NCBI GenBank assembly: GCA_033398695.1
Contig: CM065812.1
Coordinates: 134,980,858-135,044,857 of the forward strand
Reading direction: 5' to 3'
Length of the DNA: 64,000 bases
DNA from: Orobanche coerulescens
Taxonomy: Eukaryota; Streptophyta; Magnoliopsida; Lamiales; Orobanchaceae
Under the pieces are notes generated by a model. The model was given only the letters and a program-made list of their open reading frames with translations, ran no database searches and was not told the origin of the DNA. The position numbers and the translations under genes are program-made. Of this stretch, positions 1 through 11,090 are shown in pieces (the first letter of the stretch is position 1; each line of letters starts with the position of its first letter).

Positions 1-672
1 TTCCTTGATAGCGTGCGTTATCGGGCAGTCCAGAAGCTACTACATTGCTTCGAAATTCATCTAACGTACGTAATGCCCATACATTAGCGTACGCTAATAG
101 GCGTTGACTTGATACAGTGAAATGCTCAGTAGCGTGCGCTATTCTTCGACCTTAACGCGCGCTAATCGTCGTTGACTTGCTACAGTGAAATGCTCAGTAG
201 CGTGCGCTATTCTTTGACCTTAACGCGCGCTAATCGTCGTTGACTTGCTACAGTATCGTGCCCCCACATGCCGAAAGCATCCGCGATTATCGGGATTCCT
301 TTGACCGATATGGAATTAGCGTGCGCTAATCATACGGTTTTAGCGTGCGCTAGCTCTACACGACAAGCACTCGTTGACCTTATCTGGACACGCGTCGAAC
401 ATGGTCGGGTCCACCCGCCGAAAGCTAAGATTCCATTATTGGCGATCTGGTGTTAGCGTGCGCTAACCAACATGCGTTAGCGTGCGCTAACTGAATATAA
501 AAATCAACCTGGGCCTACCTGTCGGCCACCTTCCGAAACTAACCCAGCCAGTCGTTACGTACGTTAGGGGTCCTCCTTAGCGTACGTAACCGAATCTCTT
601 AGCGTGCGCTAAGTATGCACCGTAGCGTACGCTAAGTATATATCTTAGCGCGCGCTAGGCATACCTTGTAGC
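1..672. repeat. Array of TTAGCGTGCGCTAA-type near-palindromes
   Basis: More than fifteen copies of a 12-14 bp near-palindrome with two or more CpGs are scattered here: TAGCGTGCGCTA, TTAGCGCGCGCTAA, TTAGCGTACGCTAA, TAACGTACGTAA. The central two bases vary and the arms TTAGCG...CGCTAA are conserved. Any reading frame through the motif gives repeats such as LACA, which are not real protein. Confidence 0.85.
103..255. repeat. 68-bp tandem repeat, about 2.2 copies
   Basis: The string GTTGACTTG starts at 103, 171 and 239, giving a period of 68 bp. Each unit holds two of the CpG palindromes, so the palindromes are here being amplified as part of a larger tandem unit. Confidence 0.8.
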
Positions 673-1276
673 GTGCGCTAACGTAGTTGTACTTAGCCAT
701 TTTCCGCTATTCTCTACCAACATCTCGACATACCAAACGATCATACGGCACAATGAATACATATACGCATTCAGCAACATTGTCATACGTTCACATCATC
801 CTCAAGCACAATTATCCAACATATAAATCCAAAATCACCAAGATAACCGAGAATCATCGAATAATCCAAACAACATACTTACAGGTCTGTGAAGTCGATG
901 ATCTCCCGTGGTACTAGCATGCGACTCCCAAACAAAGTCTCAACACAAAACCGATACACGCTAATATCGAAATTAGCAATTTGACAAAATCTCAAGGAAG
1001 GGTTTATGTCCGTAACCACAGTCACGACTTCTTCTCCTTACATCCAACATTCTAAAGGGCACACACGTGTGGAAGTATAATCCAAATCGCACCTTCTCGA
1101 AGTGACCAATTCCAAAGAATACCAAGCTAAAAACGAAACGGTCAAGAAAATACAAGAAGAGTGAGAGGACTTACAAGCACCGGTCGCACTGTGATGATGG
1201 CAGAGTAGTGATACTGTGGTCAAATGACGACTCAATCGACCCAAAAGACCGGCAGCCTAGGTATCCATAAACCTAA

Positions 1277-1288
1277 GCTCTGATACCA
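1277..1288 (-). other. Primer-binding site of A (initiator tRNA-Met type)
   Basis: The reverse strand reads TGGTATCAGAGC, complementary to the 3' end of plant initiator methionine tRNA. It lies five bases inside the LTR end. It fixes the orientation of A as minus. Confidence 0.9.
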
Positions 1289-1836
1289 TATTCTGTAACA
1301 CCCCCAAGTTATTCAGGGTATATTACAGCTCCGTGAGCCCCGCCGTGGGACACACAAGGCTAAACATACGCGAAACTATAAAACTTGACCGAGAAGGTCT
1401 ACATACAATGGAAAGAAAGACGATACAAATGGTATTCAAAACCATAACCAATGAAACCATATACATCACTGCACAAATCAATACCTCGGCAACACAGGCC
1501 GGAACATCAAGGAAACTGAAATACAATACTCGAGTATTTAAAATCCATTCCAATGCAACAACACTGAATGGAGGAATCCAAAAAGATAACCGGAGACAAG
1601 ACACAGTATCACACTTGCCCATCATCTTCATGCCGACCCCATACCCGCCTGTCCTCTCTCCTGGAACCTGAAATACATAAAAGGTATTTCCCCCATAAAG
1701 GGGTTAGCCGTCGAATAGCTAGTACAAGTATAACAGTATGAAACACAATACTCCTCGACAATAAAGTAAATGTAATCCGTCAATTCATCAATTCAAGACT
1801 AGTATTCCGGAATGACTAAAATCTCATGACGTATGT

Positions 1837-2008
1837 GAATGCCGTAGAAACGGTTCGTTCATATCATACGCCGTTACATGTAGGAATGCCGTCAAAACGG
1901 TTCGTTCGTTACATGCCAATAATACATATATGAATGCCGTAAAAACGGTTCGTTCATAATATGCCATCAATATATCTATGAATGCCGTAAAACGGTTCGT
2001 TCATATCA
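1837..2008. repeat. 47-48 bp tandem repeat, four copies, in LTR A
   Basis: Copies of GAATGCCGTAAAACGGTTCG begin at 1837, 1884, 1932 and 1980. Each has a short inverted core (CCGT...ACGG) that could form a small hairpin. Confidence 0.85.
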
Positions 2009-2617
2009 TACCATCAATTCCTCTTACTTTCAAGTCGAGAACGCACAATCATAAATGTATACTTGCCTTGAATAATCGACGACGCAACGAACGGAATGGA
2101 AAGTCACCGACGAATGCTAGGAACCATCAAAACCGAACCTAACGATTCGAAGAATACAATCACAACAGATTCTAAACGAATACGGAATTGGAATACGCCC
2201 GGAAACCCACCTACGATTCATGTATATTCGTATAAAAACGACAACGAGGGCGGACCACAACCAAACCCTCTCGATTTCGTAAGAATCACGAAATATACCA
2301 TGAATCTGTAGGGAAACTAAGAGTACCAACAAGATTAATCATATTAATCATGAATTACTCAGCAAAACCGAATGAATCGGACAAAACCGCGAAAATCCCC
2401 AAATCTTCCCAAAAGTAGGGTTCTAAAGATCTAACCTTGATTCGCTGGATCGAAGGATGTTATAGGACGATTGATCGGTGATATAAACTCAGAAACTTCG
2501 TGGATTTGTTGTACAACAACATGGTTTCGTCTCCTCCGAAACCCGGCCAGCGAACGAAGAGAAATGAAATGAAAAATGACGGAGAAAGTCATTTGATGTC
2601 ATTTTTATCTTGGCCGG

Positions 2618-3015
2618 AACTAGCGTGCGCTAGCCTTCCCGACCTAGCGTGCGCTTCTCGGCGATGTCGGCCGAGCACTCTCGGCCATGGCCCGCATGAC
2701 CCGGCACCACCGACCAGTGCCGACCATGACTCGGCCGACTCGCTGGCGTGCGCTACGGCCGGAAGCTGCGCGCGCTAGCGGCTGTCCGGTAGCCACCGGA
2801 CTAACAAACCCACTCGGGTAACGTCGCTAGTCGGCCGGCGTGCGCTACCTGCCGGTTAGCGTGCGCTACGGCCGGCGATGGCGTGCGCTACTGCCGATCT
2901 GGCCGAGTCGAGAACCTCGGAATCCCCTGTCCGGGCCGATAGCATCTGTTGGTGACTCGGCAGCGTGCGCTACATGCCGAGCTAGCGCGCGGCGTCCGGC
3001 CGTGGCGTGCGCTCG
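2618..3015. repeat. U3 palindrome array of LTR A
   Basis: About ten copies of TAGCGTGCGCTA or truncated GGCGTGCGCTA occur in GC-rich DNA, several embedded in GCCGGC-like surroundings. The local base composition is far more GC-rich than the LTR on either side. Confidence 0.8.
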
Positions 3016-3579
3016 CCGGTTCTGCCGTGCTGCTCGATCGGTGCCATCCATCGTCGGCGAACTGCGGCCGTCCGGTCGGTTCCGACCACCGGGCTCGGCG
3101 ACTCGATTTCAGCGAAACGCGGGCGAACACGACGAAAAGTTCGCGGACAACATCAACGACCCGAAATGAAAGCGTAAGGTAATAATTAATCATACGCGAC
3201 CGAGAAAAGAGTCGAGACAACGAATACAAATAGAATACCCATAACTTTGGGTAAATTACAAAACGGCCCAAAACGCCCGAAAATCACGATACACGATCGA
3301 ATAACCAAACCGAAGTTCACAACACTTCTAACAAAGTTAAACGAACTTACGGGAAACTCGAAACAGTAGTTTAGAACGAGATTCGCAAGAATCGAACTCA
3401 AGTGCGGAAAAGTCGTTGAAAAGCACGGAACTCAACATAACGACACCGAAACGAACTCGGATGTCAAAAAGTGTATAATTAATCATTCTTAGGGTGACGA
3501 AACGGTCCCAAGAGAGTTGTCAAAACGGACTTCCGCCAAAAATAGAAAATTACCGGGAATCAAAATTACGGGTATTACA

Positions 3580-4107
3580 ATTAGCGTACGTTATGATCCA
3601 CTCGTAGCGTGCGCTATGAATTATTCCATTTCAGCTCAGTACCTACTCGACTGTCTGAACGAGCCTTAGCGCGCGCTACACTGATTGCTTAGTGTGCGCT
3701 ATCCAAACTACTAGCGTGTGCTATTTCCCATTCATAGCGTGCGCTACTACAACTCAAATTCAGTCCAGTGTCTTCTGGATTGTCTGCCTCAAATGCACTA
3801 GAGTGCGCTAATACTGAACGTTAGCGTGCGCTACCAGTAGTCAATTAGCGTGCGCTAAAAAGAGTATTTAGCGTACGCTACTCTTCAGATCCAGGCAACC
3901 AAAATATGATGATGATGATAATATCCTCATCTCGATTCTCAAAACAAGGTTGAATGACGAATGATAACTTATATACAATTCAAATTACGCCGAACAGTGA
4001 ATACAATTAATGAATATGAATGATGAATGATTATTAATGAGTGAAAAATTACTGAGTGACAATTTACTGAATGATAATGAATGAATTTACAACCGGGTAT
4101 ATATATA
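3580..4107 (-). mobile_element. E-family LTR remnant (terminal part)
   Basis: The segment matches the start (element direction) of the E LTR at 57290-57831. The order of palindromes and the spacers between them agree, and the AT-rich TCATTCAGTAATT-type terminus agrees too. The last bases (TTACA on the plus strand) are lost, leaving GGGTATATATATATG. A is inserted at its left edge. CpGs in several motifs have decayed to TpG or CpA (for example TAGAGTGCGCTAA, TAGCGTGTGCTA), as expected for an older copy. Confidence 0.75.
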
Positions 4108-4313
4108 TGATTAGTCACAATCCCAAGCAAAATAACTCTGGAAGAGTTGATGGGCGAGACTCCATCTATACTAATCGTACAAGCGCCAACTAACACTGCA
4201 CCACGTATCGATTTTGAGACTTTTACACCAACTCGGGATTTGCCTCATCATAGTGGGAGGGTTGTTCGTCAACTGGACCAATTCATAGGCGTAGGACAGT
4301 CTTCGGACTCAAT
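4108..4313 (+). pseudogene. Ty1/copia pol fragment (integrase-RT linker)
   Basis: A plus-strand frame beginning near 4150 contains HHSGRVVRQLDQFIGVGQ, matching the SGR-x-x-R-x-P-D-R-(F/Y) linker between integrase and reverse transcriptase in plant copia elements. It is bounded on the left by the E-family remnant and on the right by element F. I cannot tell which copia element it came from. Confidence 0.6.
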
Positions 4314-5074
4314 TGTAACACCCCCAGGAACTATTTGGGAATATCACACGCCGTAGACCCTTCTTACAAGGATCTACCAGGCAAAACACCATAAAAAGAC
4401 CAACGGTCTGACCGGCAGGGGTCAAACAAGATGACGACATGAACCGATAAGGTCACACAACTAAATCAAGCTAAAATAAATTCCTTACAACACATACCCA
4501 TGCAGGGGTCCAAATACAAAACAACATAGCACAATGGAAGACTGGGAAAAATTCCATAACACGACGACGTCAGGCTAAACTCCATTTCTCTTGATTAGTA
4601 TCGCAGACCATCATCGTCCTTGCTGAGCCTGTGACTGCTCCCACGAACCAAGCATACCTGAAATGCATGAAACACATTTCCCCCATTTAAAGGGGTTAGC
4701 AATTCGAATTTTACAGTACAAGTGTCTTAACCACACCAAATGTAGCAAGCAAACAACAATCACGAATCAAATAAGGATAACCATTCACCGAGTATTTCCG
4801 AGAGGTTTTAATGTTTAGAAAACCAAGCACTTGACGCCATTGAAAATAGAATCAACATCTCGGAATTTTTAAAAATACAAAGTCTTTAGGATATCGAGTC
4901 CTGAGTTTGTAAAAACCTTTATCAAAACCTTAGGGTCTTAGCCCAAGTCTCATTTCGAATCTCAACAGTTTTACAATACGAAAACAATACCACAATTCGC
5001 TTGGTCTCAGCCCAATCATTTATTTACGAAAACTTTCCTTTCAAAAACTTTGTTCATCGAAACATGTTCTCAAA

Positions 5075-5405
5075 CTCCGTGATCCATTGTCACAAGTCAC
5101 CAAAGGTTCAACAACCCGCACGAGCAAAACCAAACACAATACATCAAATCAATCATGTTCGTGACCCCGTGATCGCTTGCCACGTGTTTCCGTAGGTTCA
5201 ACAAACCGCATGGACAAACCAGACACAATCCATCACAACAACCAGTCCCAACTCCGTGATCTCCTGCCACGAGTCACCATAGGCCCCGTCGAACCCACAC
5301 AGTCGGACGTACTGTGTCTTGACCCCATGATCCATTTTCATGTGTCGTCGTAGGCCTCATCAGACCCGCACGATTAGACCTCAGCACCACATACTAAGTT
5401 ATGAT
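5075..5405. repeat. Degenerate tandem repeat of about 80 bp, four units
   Basis: The block C(T/C)CCGTGATC...GCCACGTGT/GAGTCACC...AGG...CAAC recurs near 5077, 5164, 5252 and 5324. The same series recurs in the right LTR at 9877-10200. Confidence 0.7.
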
Positions 5406-6279
5406 CCCATGATTCTTTTCCATGAATCCTCGAATAGCACAATCACAACGACCCAGCCATTATCATCAACAATACTCAACAAACAATACACAACCAATAA
5501 GACATCATGATCGATACACAACCCAATACACGTCCAAACCAACATGATTATCACAACTAACACAATTACATCACGTTGAACATTCAAGAACAACACCAAT
5601 ACCATCAAACATTTATGATAAGTAATATATAACCAATTTACAAGAACCAAGTTTAAGAAGGTAAACCAATCATCACAAACCCAACACGTGGTTTCTAGTC
5701 ACAAGATACACGTCATATAAGTAAGATATTTGCCTCGATAAACGACACACGAATACTCCGGAGAACACGGCTCAACGGAAAAGCCTCGAAACCTACAACT
5801 TCCGCAAGAAACAATGAAACTCGATCACAGCGAGGATCAAAACCAATAATAATGGAACTCACATCCAACTATCGGAGGAAAACTCATTCGAACATTTAAT
5901 CGAACATTAAATATTCTCAGTTCCTCAAGAACCCTTGAATCAACAATTGGGTTGAACAAATCAAAAGTGTGGATATACAATCCATAGAACATGCTCAAAA
6001 CAACATTTAACGACATTCAACCAAAATCGGAGTGAATTCGAAATCAAGAACAAAACCTTCAAAAAGGTCAACTCAAGGAAAAAACTGGGAAAATACCTTG
6101 ATCCGACGAAGAACAATGGATTAGATGATGTTACAATCACCTAGGACTCTCCACAACACTCTTGGATGGAGCAAAATCAGCCAAGAACCAAAACCCTAAT
6201 CACCCTCGTCTCAGCCGCCGCAGAAGGAAAAAGAATGAAATAAAAATGTGCTGCTGTCCTATATATACATGGTGAAATG

Positions 6280-6625
6280 TGAGCACTCGCTCTTCTCATG
6301 AGACCGCTCACTCAAGGCGCTCACTCAGGACATCTTGTCAAGAAGGCTCTCTCTCTCTCAAAGCGGTCGCTCAGTCTCGGCCGCTCACGCAAGGCAGTGC
6401 TCGCTCTCCCTAAAGTGGTTGCTCTCTCGGACACTCACGCAAGGCAGGACAATGCTCTCTCTCTCAAGCGGTTGCTCCTCTCTGCCGCTCACTGAAGGCA
6501 GTTGCTCAGGACAACGTGCACTCTCTCAACGCGGTCGCTCACTCTCGGTAATCGCTAATATCTCGTTAGCGTGCGCTAAAACTGCACCAGTGGCGTGTTA
6601 TAACACGGCGTAGCATGCGCTACAT
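6280..6625. repeat. CGCTCAC/CTCTCTC tract with a few TAGCGTGCGCTA motifs
   Basis: Directly upstream of the TATA-like box of F (element direction) lies a tract built of CGCTCACTC, GGTCGCTC and CTCTCTC words, followed by only two palindromes (TTAGCGTGCGCTAA at 6564, TAGCATGCGCTA at 6611). It holds the place taken by palindrome arrays in the related LTRs. Confidence 0.65.
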
Positions 6626-6877
6626 CTACTGCACACGCAGTAGGATCACACCAAAACTCACAACAACAACGACACTCCTCAACCGAAAGACAATCATGTA
6701 ACAATCTGAATCAAAATCAACATGTGGTGAAACACTAACGTACCACACCAATAGTCCGAGTCGCAAACACACACATGACAAAGCACGACACATGATCATA
6801 TAGACACAAACATCATGCAATCCACTTAAAATGGTAAAAATTCAAGGTAATCCAGAAACGAAATCTCGGATATTACA

Positions 6878-9108
6878 TTTTACCACACTAAAAATAAATT
6901 TCATCCCGAAACTTAAAAACGAACCACAACACGAAGACAAACCAAAAGCAAGAAAATCAATCATCAATGATCTCTACGAGTCGATATCGACACCGACGAT
7001 GAATCCTGAGTATCGGTCGCACTAGACACTCTCTTACAATACTGGACCCAGTTCTCCTCACGTCCACAGTTACGACAAGTCACAGGCAGCTCCAATTAGC
7101 TTAGGTGGTTCCACAAATGATTGATGCGCGGTTTGAGGTTTAGGAACCCCAGTTCCCTCACTTCCCGATAAATATCTCCGCTAATATCGACATTATCACG
7201 TACTTTATCATGCTCCTGACTACGTCCACGACCACAACCTCTTGTCTCCTCGGCATACCGAACATACAATCACCAAGTACAATGATGAGGTACAATCGCA
7301 GAGCAACGTACCAAGATGCCAACTCAGAATAACACGTCGCAAATTAATATGCTGAAATGCCAACCCAACATAACATATCAATGCAATGAAACAAATATCA
7401 ACACGACAAAAATATCCACTCTGGAAATTACACGAATACGTGAACTATCATGGCAACAGATGGAACTGACAATCGTTAATGAATCACAAGACCACATCAA
7501 CAGAAACCTTACGATCATTCCCAATACAACCACGGTCGTAATAACTACACATCATTATAACCAATCACTGACCACATTCTTTTTAAAACTCCACGAGGTA
7601 TTCGTTTAAATAATACCATTTGAAAATCTTTGAATTCGTATATTTTTCCGAAATAAAATTTAAAAATACTTTTGATACCTCGAGTTGTTTTACCAAATCA
7701 TGAATCATGAATCTTAACCATCTTACTTTTAAAACATTTGCAAAATAATATTCCGAAAGATCAATTTCTTTGGAAACAACATCATCATCATTAACAACAC
7801 ATAGGGTGATCACATATTACCGCTCAACATCATCACAATTAACAACACATAGGGTAATCACATGTTACCGCTCAACATCATCACGATCAACATCACATAG
7901 GTAATCGCATGTTACCATTCATCATCATCACAATCAACATCACATAGGGTATCCCATGGTCATGCTCTCTCAGCATGGACCCCTAGAGGTTTCAGTGAAC
8001 CATCCCCGGGAGGGCAACCCAATCATACATGCAATGGACATTCCTACAGATCAACAATCACATCCAAATCATACAACACAATGTATCTTAACACGCAATA
8101 AGCCCGCGATTAGCGTGTGTTAACTATATCACTTTGTCTGCCCAGTCCAGTTAGCGTGTGCTAAATAGCAAATTAGAGTGCGCTAACTGTCGCAATTCAG
8201 AAAGATCCATCCTCTAACCTTTTAGAAATTAAAATCACGTTTGATTTAGAAATACAAAATTTTATGGTGTGAAGGTTTTAGAAGCGCTTACTCAAATCAT
8301 TTGAAAATAGCAAATATAAGCGAATCTCATTTTCTTAAAATTCTTTCAAACACGACAAAAGATTATCAAAGGTAACATTTTAGAAAGTGTCCAAAAATGC
8401 TTTAAAACACAGCTTTCAAATACTGTCGCAAGGTTTTCATTTGAAAATACAAGGTCAGCTCGCCAAATTCATATCACTTTTCAAAACCCACACTAAGCCG
8501 CCATTTGACCGCACCGTCAAAACATTTTTCAAAACTGATTTTTCCACAATATACTTATGTCTATGAAAGTTTAGTAACCCATTTTCAAAAAAAAAAAAAA
8601 AAACCGCACGCAGCGGATATAATTGTCAATAGGGACACGTTGATTGCAAATAAAAGCAACTAGCCAAACACAATCGATTCTCAAATATATGCCCATATGC
8701 CATACAAAATCACCAATTCTACAAACAACTCATAAATACTGAGTTCAAACATGTCAAACCATCTATCCGAGTTTAACAACACAAGCTTACGAACACCGAT
8801 TCAAACACATGTCAAAACCATTATATGCTTTCCCTGAGCATCTCTGATCATTAAACAAATAATGTACCACAAGTACTAAATATGAACTCCATTTCACAAC
8901 ACAATAACAAAATCACTAAACATAAGATGTAAGGAAGGAGGCTTACATCACAGGTCGCACGACGATGACGGTCGCCCATGATACTAATCTCAATGAACAA
9001 CACGAACAACACAATTTGACAACACACAACTCAACTTGTCAAATGACAACTCGAATGACTCGATAACAACACAACTCAACTTGAGACGACATCCTAGGTT
9101 AACCTACA
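6878..9108 (-). pseudogene. F interior: decayed gag scrap, otherwise non-coding
   Basis: On the reverse strand about 6990-7260 is a decayed gag tail, with a CRNCGREENW-like string resembling half of a zinc knuckle. The rest shows no protease, reverse transcriptase or integrase. It contains short tandem repeats, three decayed palindromes at 8108-8185 (TTAGCGTGTGTTAA type) and a poly(A) run at 8585-8603. The strand and element assignment come from the LTRs rather than from coding content. Confidence 0.6.
7781..7955. repeat. 48-bp tandem repeat, about four copies, in F interior
   Basis: The unit CATCATCACAATTAACAACA, then CATAGGGTAATCACATGTTA, recurs in series with small changes. It has no coding capacity. 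Confidence 0.8.
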
Positions 9109-9119
9109 CTCTGATACCA
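9109..9119 (-). other. Primer-binding site of F
   Basis: The reverse strand reads TGGTATCAGAG, followed by TGT where C would be expected. It lies four bases inside the right LTR and is of initiator tRNA-Met type. Confidence 0.8.
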
Positions 9120-9123
9120 TAAA

Positions 9124-10221
9124 TGTAACACCCACGGGAACTATCCGGGAATATCACACGCCGTAGACCCTTCTCACAATGATCTACCAGGCTAAACACC
9201 ATAAAACGACCAACTGTCTGACCATCCGGGGTCAAACAAGATGACGACACGAACCGATAAGGTCACACAACTAAATCAAGCTAAAATAAATTCCTTACAA
9301 CACATACCCACGCAGGGGTCCAAATACAAAATGACATAGCACAGCGGAAGACTGGGAAAAATTCCCTAACACGACGACATCAGACTGAACTCCATTTCTC
9401 TTGATTAGTATTGCAGCCCATCATCATCCGTGCTGATCCTGCGACTGCTCCCATGAACCAAGCATACCTGAAATGCATTTCCCCCATTTAAGGGGTTAGC
9501 AATCCGAATTTGCCAGTACAAGTATCATAACCATACCAAATGTATCAAGCAAACAACAATCACGAATCAGATAAGGATAACCATTTACCAAGTATTTCCG
9601 AGAGATTTTAATGTTTAGAAAACCAAGCACTTGAAGCCGTTGAAAATAGAATCAACATCCCGGATGTTTTAAAAATACAAAGTCTTTAGGACATCGAGTC
9701 CTGTGTTTGTAAAAACCTTTATCAAAACCTTATGGTTTTAGCCCACGTCTCATTTCGAATCTCAATAGTTTTACAATACGAAAACATTTCCACAATTTGC
9801 TTGGGTCTCAGCCCAATCATTCCATTTACGAAAACTTTCCTTTCAAAAACTTTCTTCATCGAAACATGTTCTCGAACTCCGTGATCCATTGTCACGAGTC
9901 ACCGAAGGTTCAACAACCCACATGGGCAAAACCAAACACAATACATCAAATCAATCACGCTCATGACCCCGTGATCGCTTGCCACATGTCTCTGTAGGTT
10001 CAACAACCCACACGGATAAAACCAGACACAATCCCTCACAACAACCAGTCCCGACTCTGTGATCTCCTGCCACGAGTCACCATAGGCCCCGTCGAACCCA
10101 CATGGTTGGATGTACTGTGTCCTGACCCCATGATCTCTTGCCATGTGTCGTCGTATGCCTCGTCAGACCCGCACGATTGGACCTCAGCACCACATACTAA
10201 GTTCTTATCCCATTATCCCTT
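9124..10221 (-). mobile_element. F right LTR (5' LTR), truncated
   Basis: It starts TGTAACACCC and follows the left LTR closely up to the CCATGATC/CCATTATC block near 10210. It then passes abruptly into the LTR of C. The U3 region with tract and TATA box is missing, so F could not be transcribed from here. Confidence 0.8.
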
Positions 10222-11028
10222 GCATGATTAACGTATGCTAACGTGAGTATTTAACGTACGTAATGCATGTGACACAACATACGTAAAGAAGAACACAGAA
10301 GCTACTGGACTGAAACGGCAAGCAGATAACGGACGCTACAGGAAGGCAATAATGTATGTAATGGCAATAACGTACGTACGCTATGCATGAATCATAACGC
10401 ACGCTAAAGAAGAACAGTGTGCTAACAGCTAGTTGAGGCTTCATGCCTACAAGTACCAAGGCATATGGTATTATTCCATACAACAACTACAAGCAAATAA
10501 CATATTGATCAGATATCATTGTATACATCTTTGTTGTTGTAATTGTGCCTAATTGATAAGTATTTGAGTGTTCATACACAAAAACATACACGAGAGGAAA
10601 GATACGGATTCTAGATTGATTTGGTGTTATTAGGATCTTTGATCCGGCATTATTAGAATCATATATAAATCCAAGAGAGGTTTGTCTAGTACTAATAGAA
10701 AGCTAGATAGGTTGCTTTCTTGTCCGATAGAAAAGGAAACTGGTTTATCTTGGACCGACATAAAGATAAGAGTGTAACGGTTTATCTGGGACCGATAGAA
10801 GATGAGATTGTAACGGTATCCCTAGGACCAACGACGAGGCGTAGAGGTTGACCTTAAGCCTAATGAAAAAGATACGGAGGGAGGACGTAGGCTCATTTGG
10901 ACGAACCTCTATAAATCTTGTGTCGTTTATCTTTCACAATTTAATTACGCTTCTGCAATGCAAAAGAGTTTGAAAACTCTACTCCGCAATATAATCCACC
11001 ATTCTAGTGGGATGCCAATTTTCCAACA
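10222..11028 (+). mobile_element. C 5' LTR, 5'-truncated
   Basis: It aligns with the 3' LTR from about 24010 onward and ends ...TTCCAACA, two bases before the primer site. About 450 bp of the LTR start is missing. It carries decayed palindromes (AACGTATGCTAA, TAACGTACGTAA, AACGCACGCTAA) at 10222-10405. The TATA box of the 3' copy (TATAAATACC) reads TACAAGTACC here. Confidence 0.8.
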
Positions 11029-11030
11029 AT

Positions 11031-11042
11031 TGGTATCAGATC
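11031..11042 (+). other. Primer-binding site of C
   Basis: TGGTATCAGATC, two bases downstream of the LTR end; initiator tRNA-Met type with a change near its end. Confidence 0.8.
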
Positions 11043-11090
11043 GGGTTTTCATAAAAATCGGCTTAACATCCGAGGAGATAAGAAGATCCA

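Larger units (their letters stand above)
1..1276 (-). mobile_element. Element A interior (partial), non-coding leader
   Basis: This stretch lies between the window edge and the primer-binding site of A, so it is the 5' part of the A interior read on the minus strand. I see no gag or pol reading frame in it. The left half is packed with CpG-rich near-palindromes. The right half is AT-rich and ends in a block (about 1168-1190, CTTACAAGCACCGGTCGCAC) that has counterparts just inside B and F. The reverse strand of this block contains GTAAGT, a splice-donor-like string. A non-coding leader over 1 kb long suggests a non-autonomous element. The remainder lies outside the window. Confidence 0.6.
1294..3579 (-). 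mobile_element. 5' LTR of element A (Tekay-like)
   Basis: The LTR runs from TGTAACACCC to GGGTATTACA on the plus strand (TGTAATACCC...GGGTGTTACA in element direction), about 2.29 kb. In element order it holds the U3 palindrome array, then a hairpin block CCCCTTTATGGGG followed by a 3' splice-like TATTTCAG (about 1670-1708). No clear TATA box was found; a weak TTTATATCA lies near 2480. It is inserted into an E-family LTR remnant. Only this LTR is in the window, so the target-site duplication cannot be checked. Confidence 0.85.
4314..6877 (-). mobile_element. F left LTR (3' LTR)
   Basis: TGTAACACCC...GGATATTACA, about 2.56 kb. It contains the hairpin block CCCCCATTTAAAGGGG plus an upstream CATTTCAG on the reverse strand (4670-4700), a TATA-like TGTATATATAG on the reverse strand (6260-6270) and, upstream of that in element direction, the CGCTCAC tract. 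Confidence 0.85.
4314..10221 (-). mobile_element. Element F, non-autonomous Tekay-like, right end deleted
   Basis: F has a full left LTR, a 2.2-kb interior and a right LTR cut after about 1.1 kb. The tRNA-Met primer site at the right LTR fixes the minus orientation. The interior keeps only a scrap of gag and no pol. The five bases before the left end are TCAAT; the matching right-hand copy was lost with the LTR end. Confidence 0.8.

Noticed and set aside
1..672. Regularly spaced short palindromes suggested a CRISPR array
   Set aside because: Spacing is irregular, motifs are only 12-14 bp and variable, spacers are not unique in the CRISPR sense, and the setting is a eukaryotic LTR element.
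2500..3182. Reading frames rich in LACA/ACAT-type repeats
   Set aside because: They are translations of the TAGCGTGCGCTA palindromes in LTR A and have no protein-like composition.
8585..8603. Poly(A) run as the tail of a LINE, SINE or processed gene
   Set aside because: No LINE or SINE body, no target duplication; it sits within the F interior.
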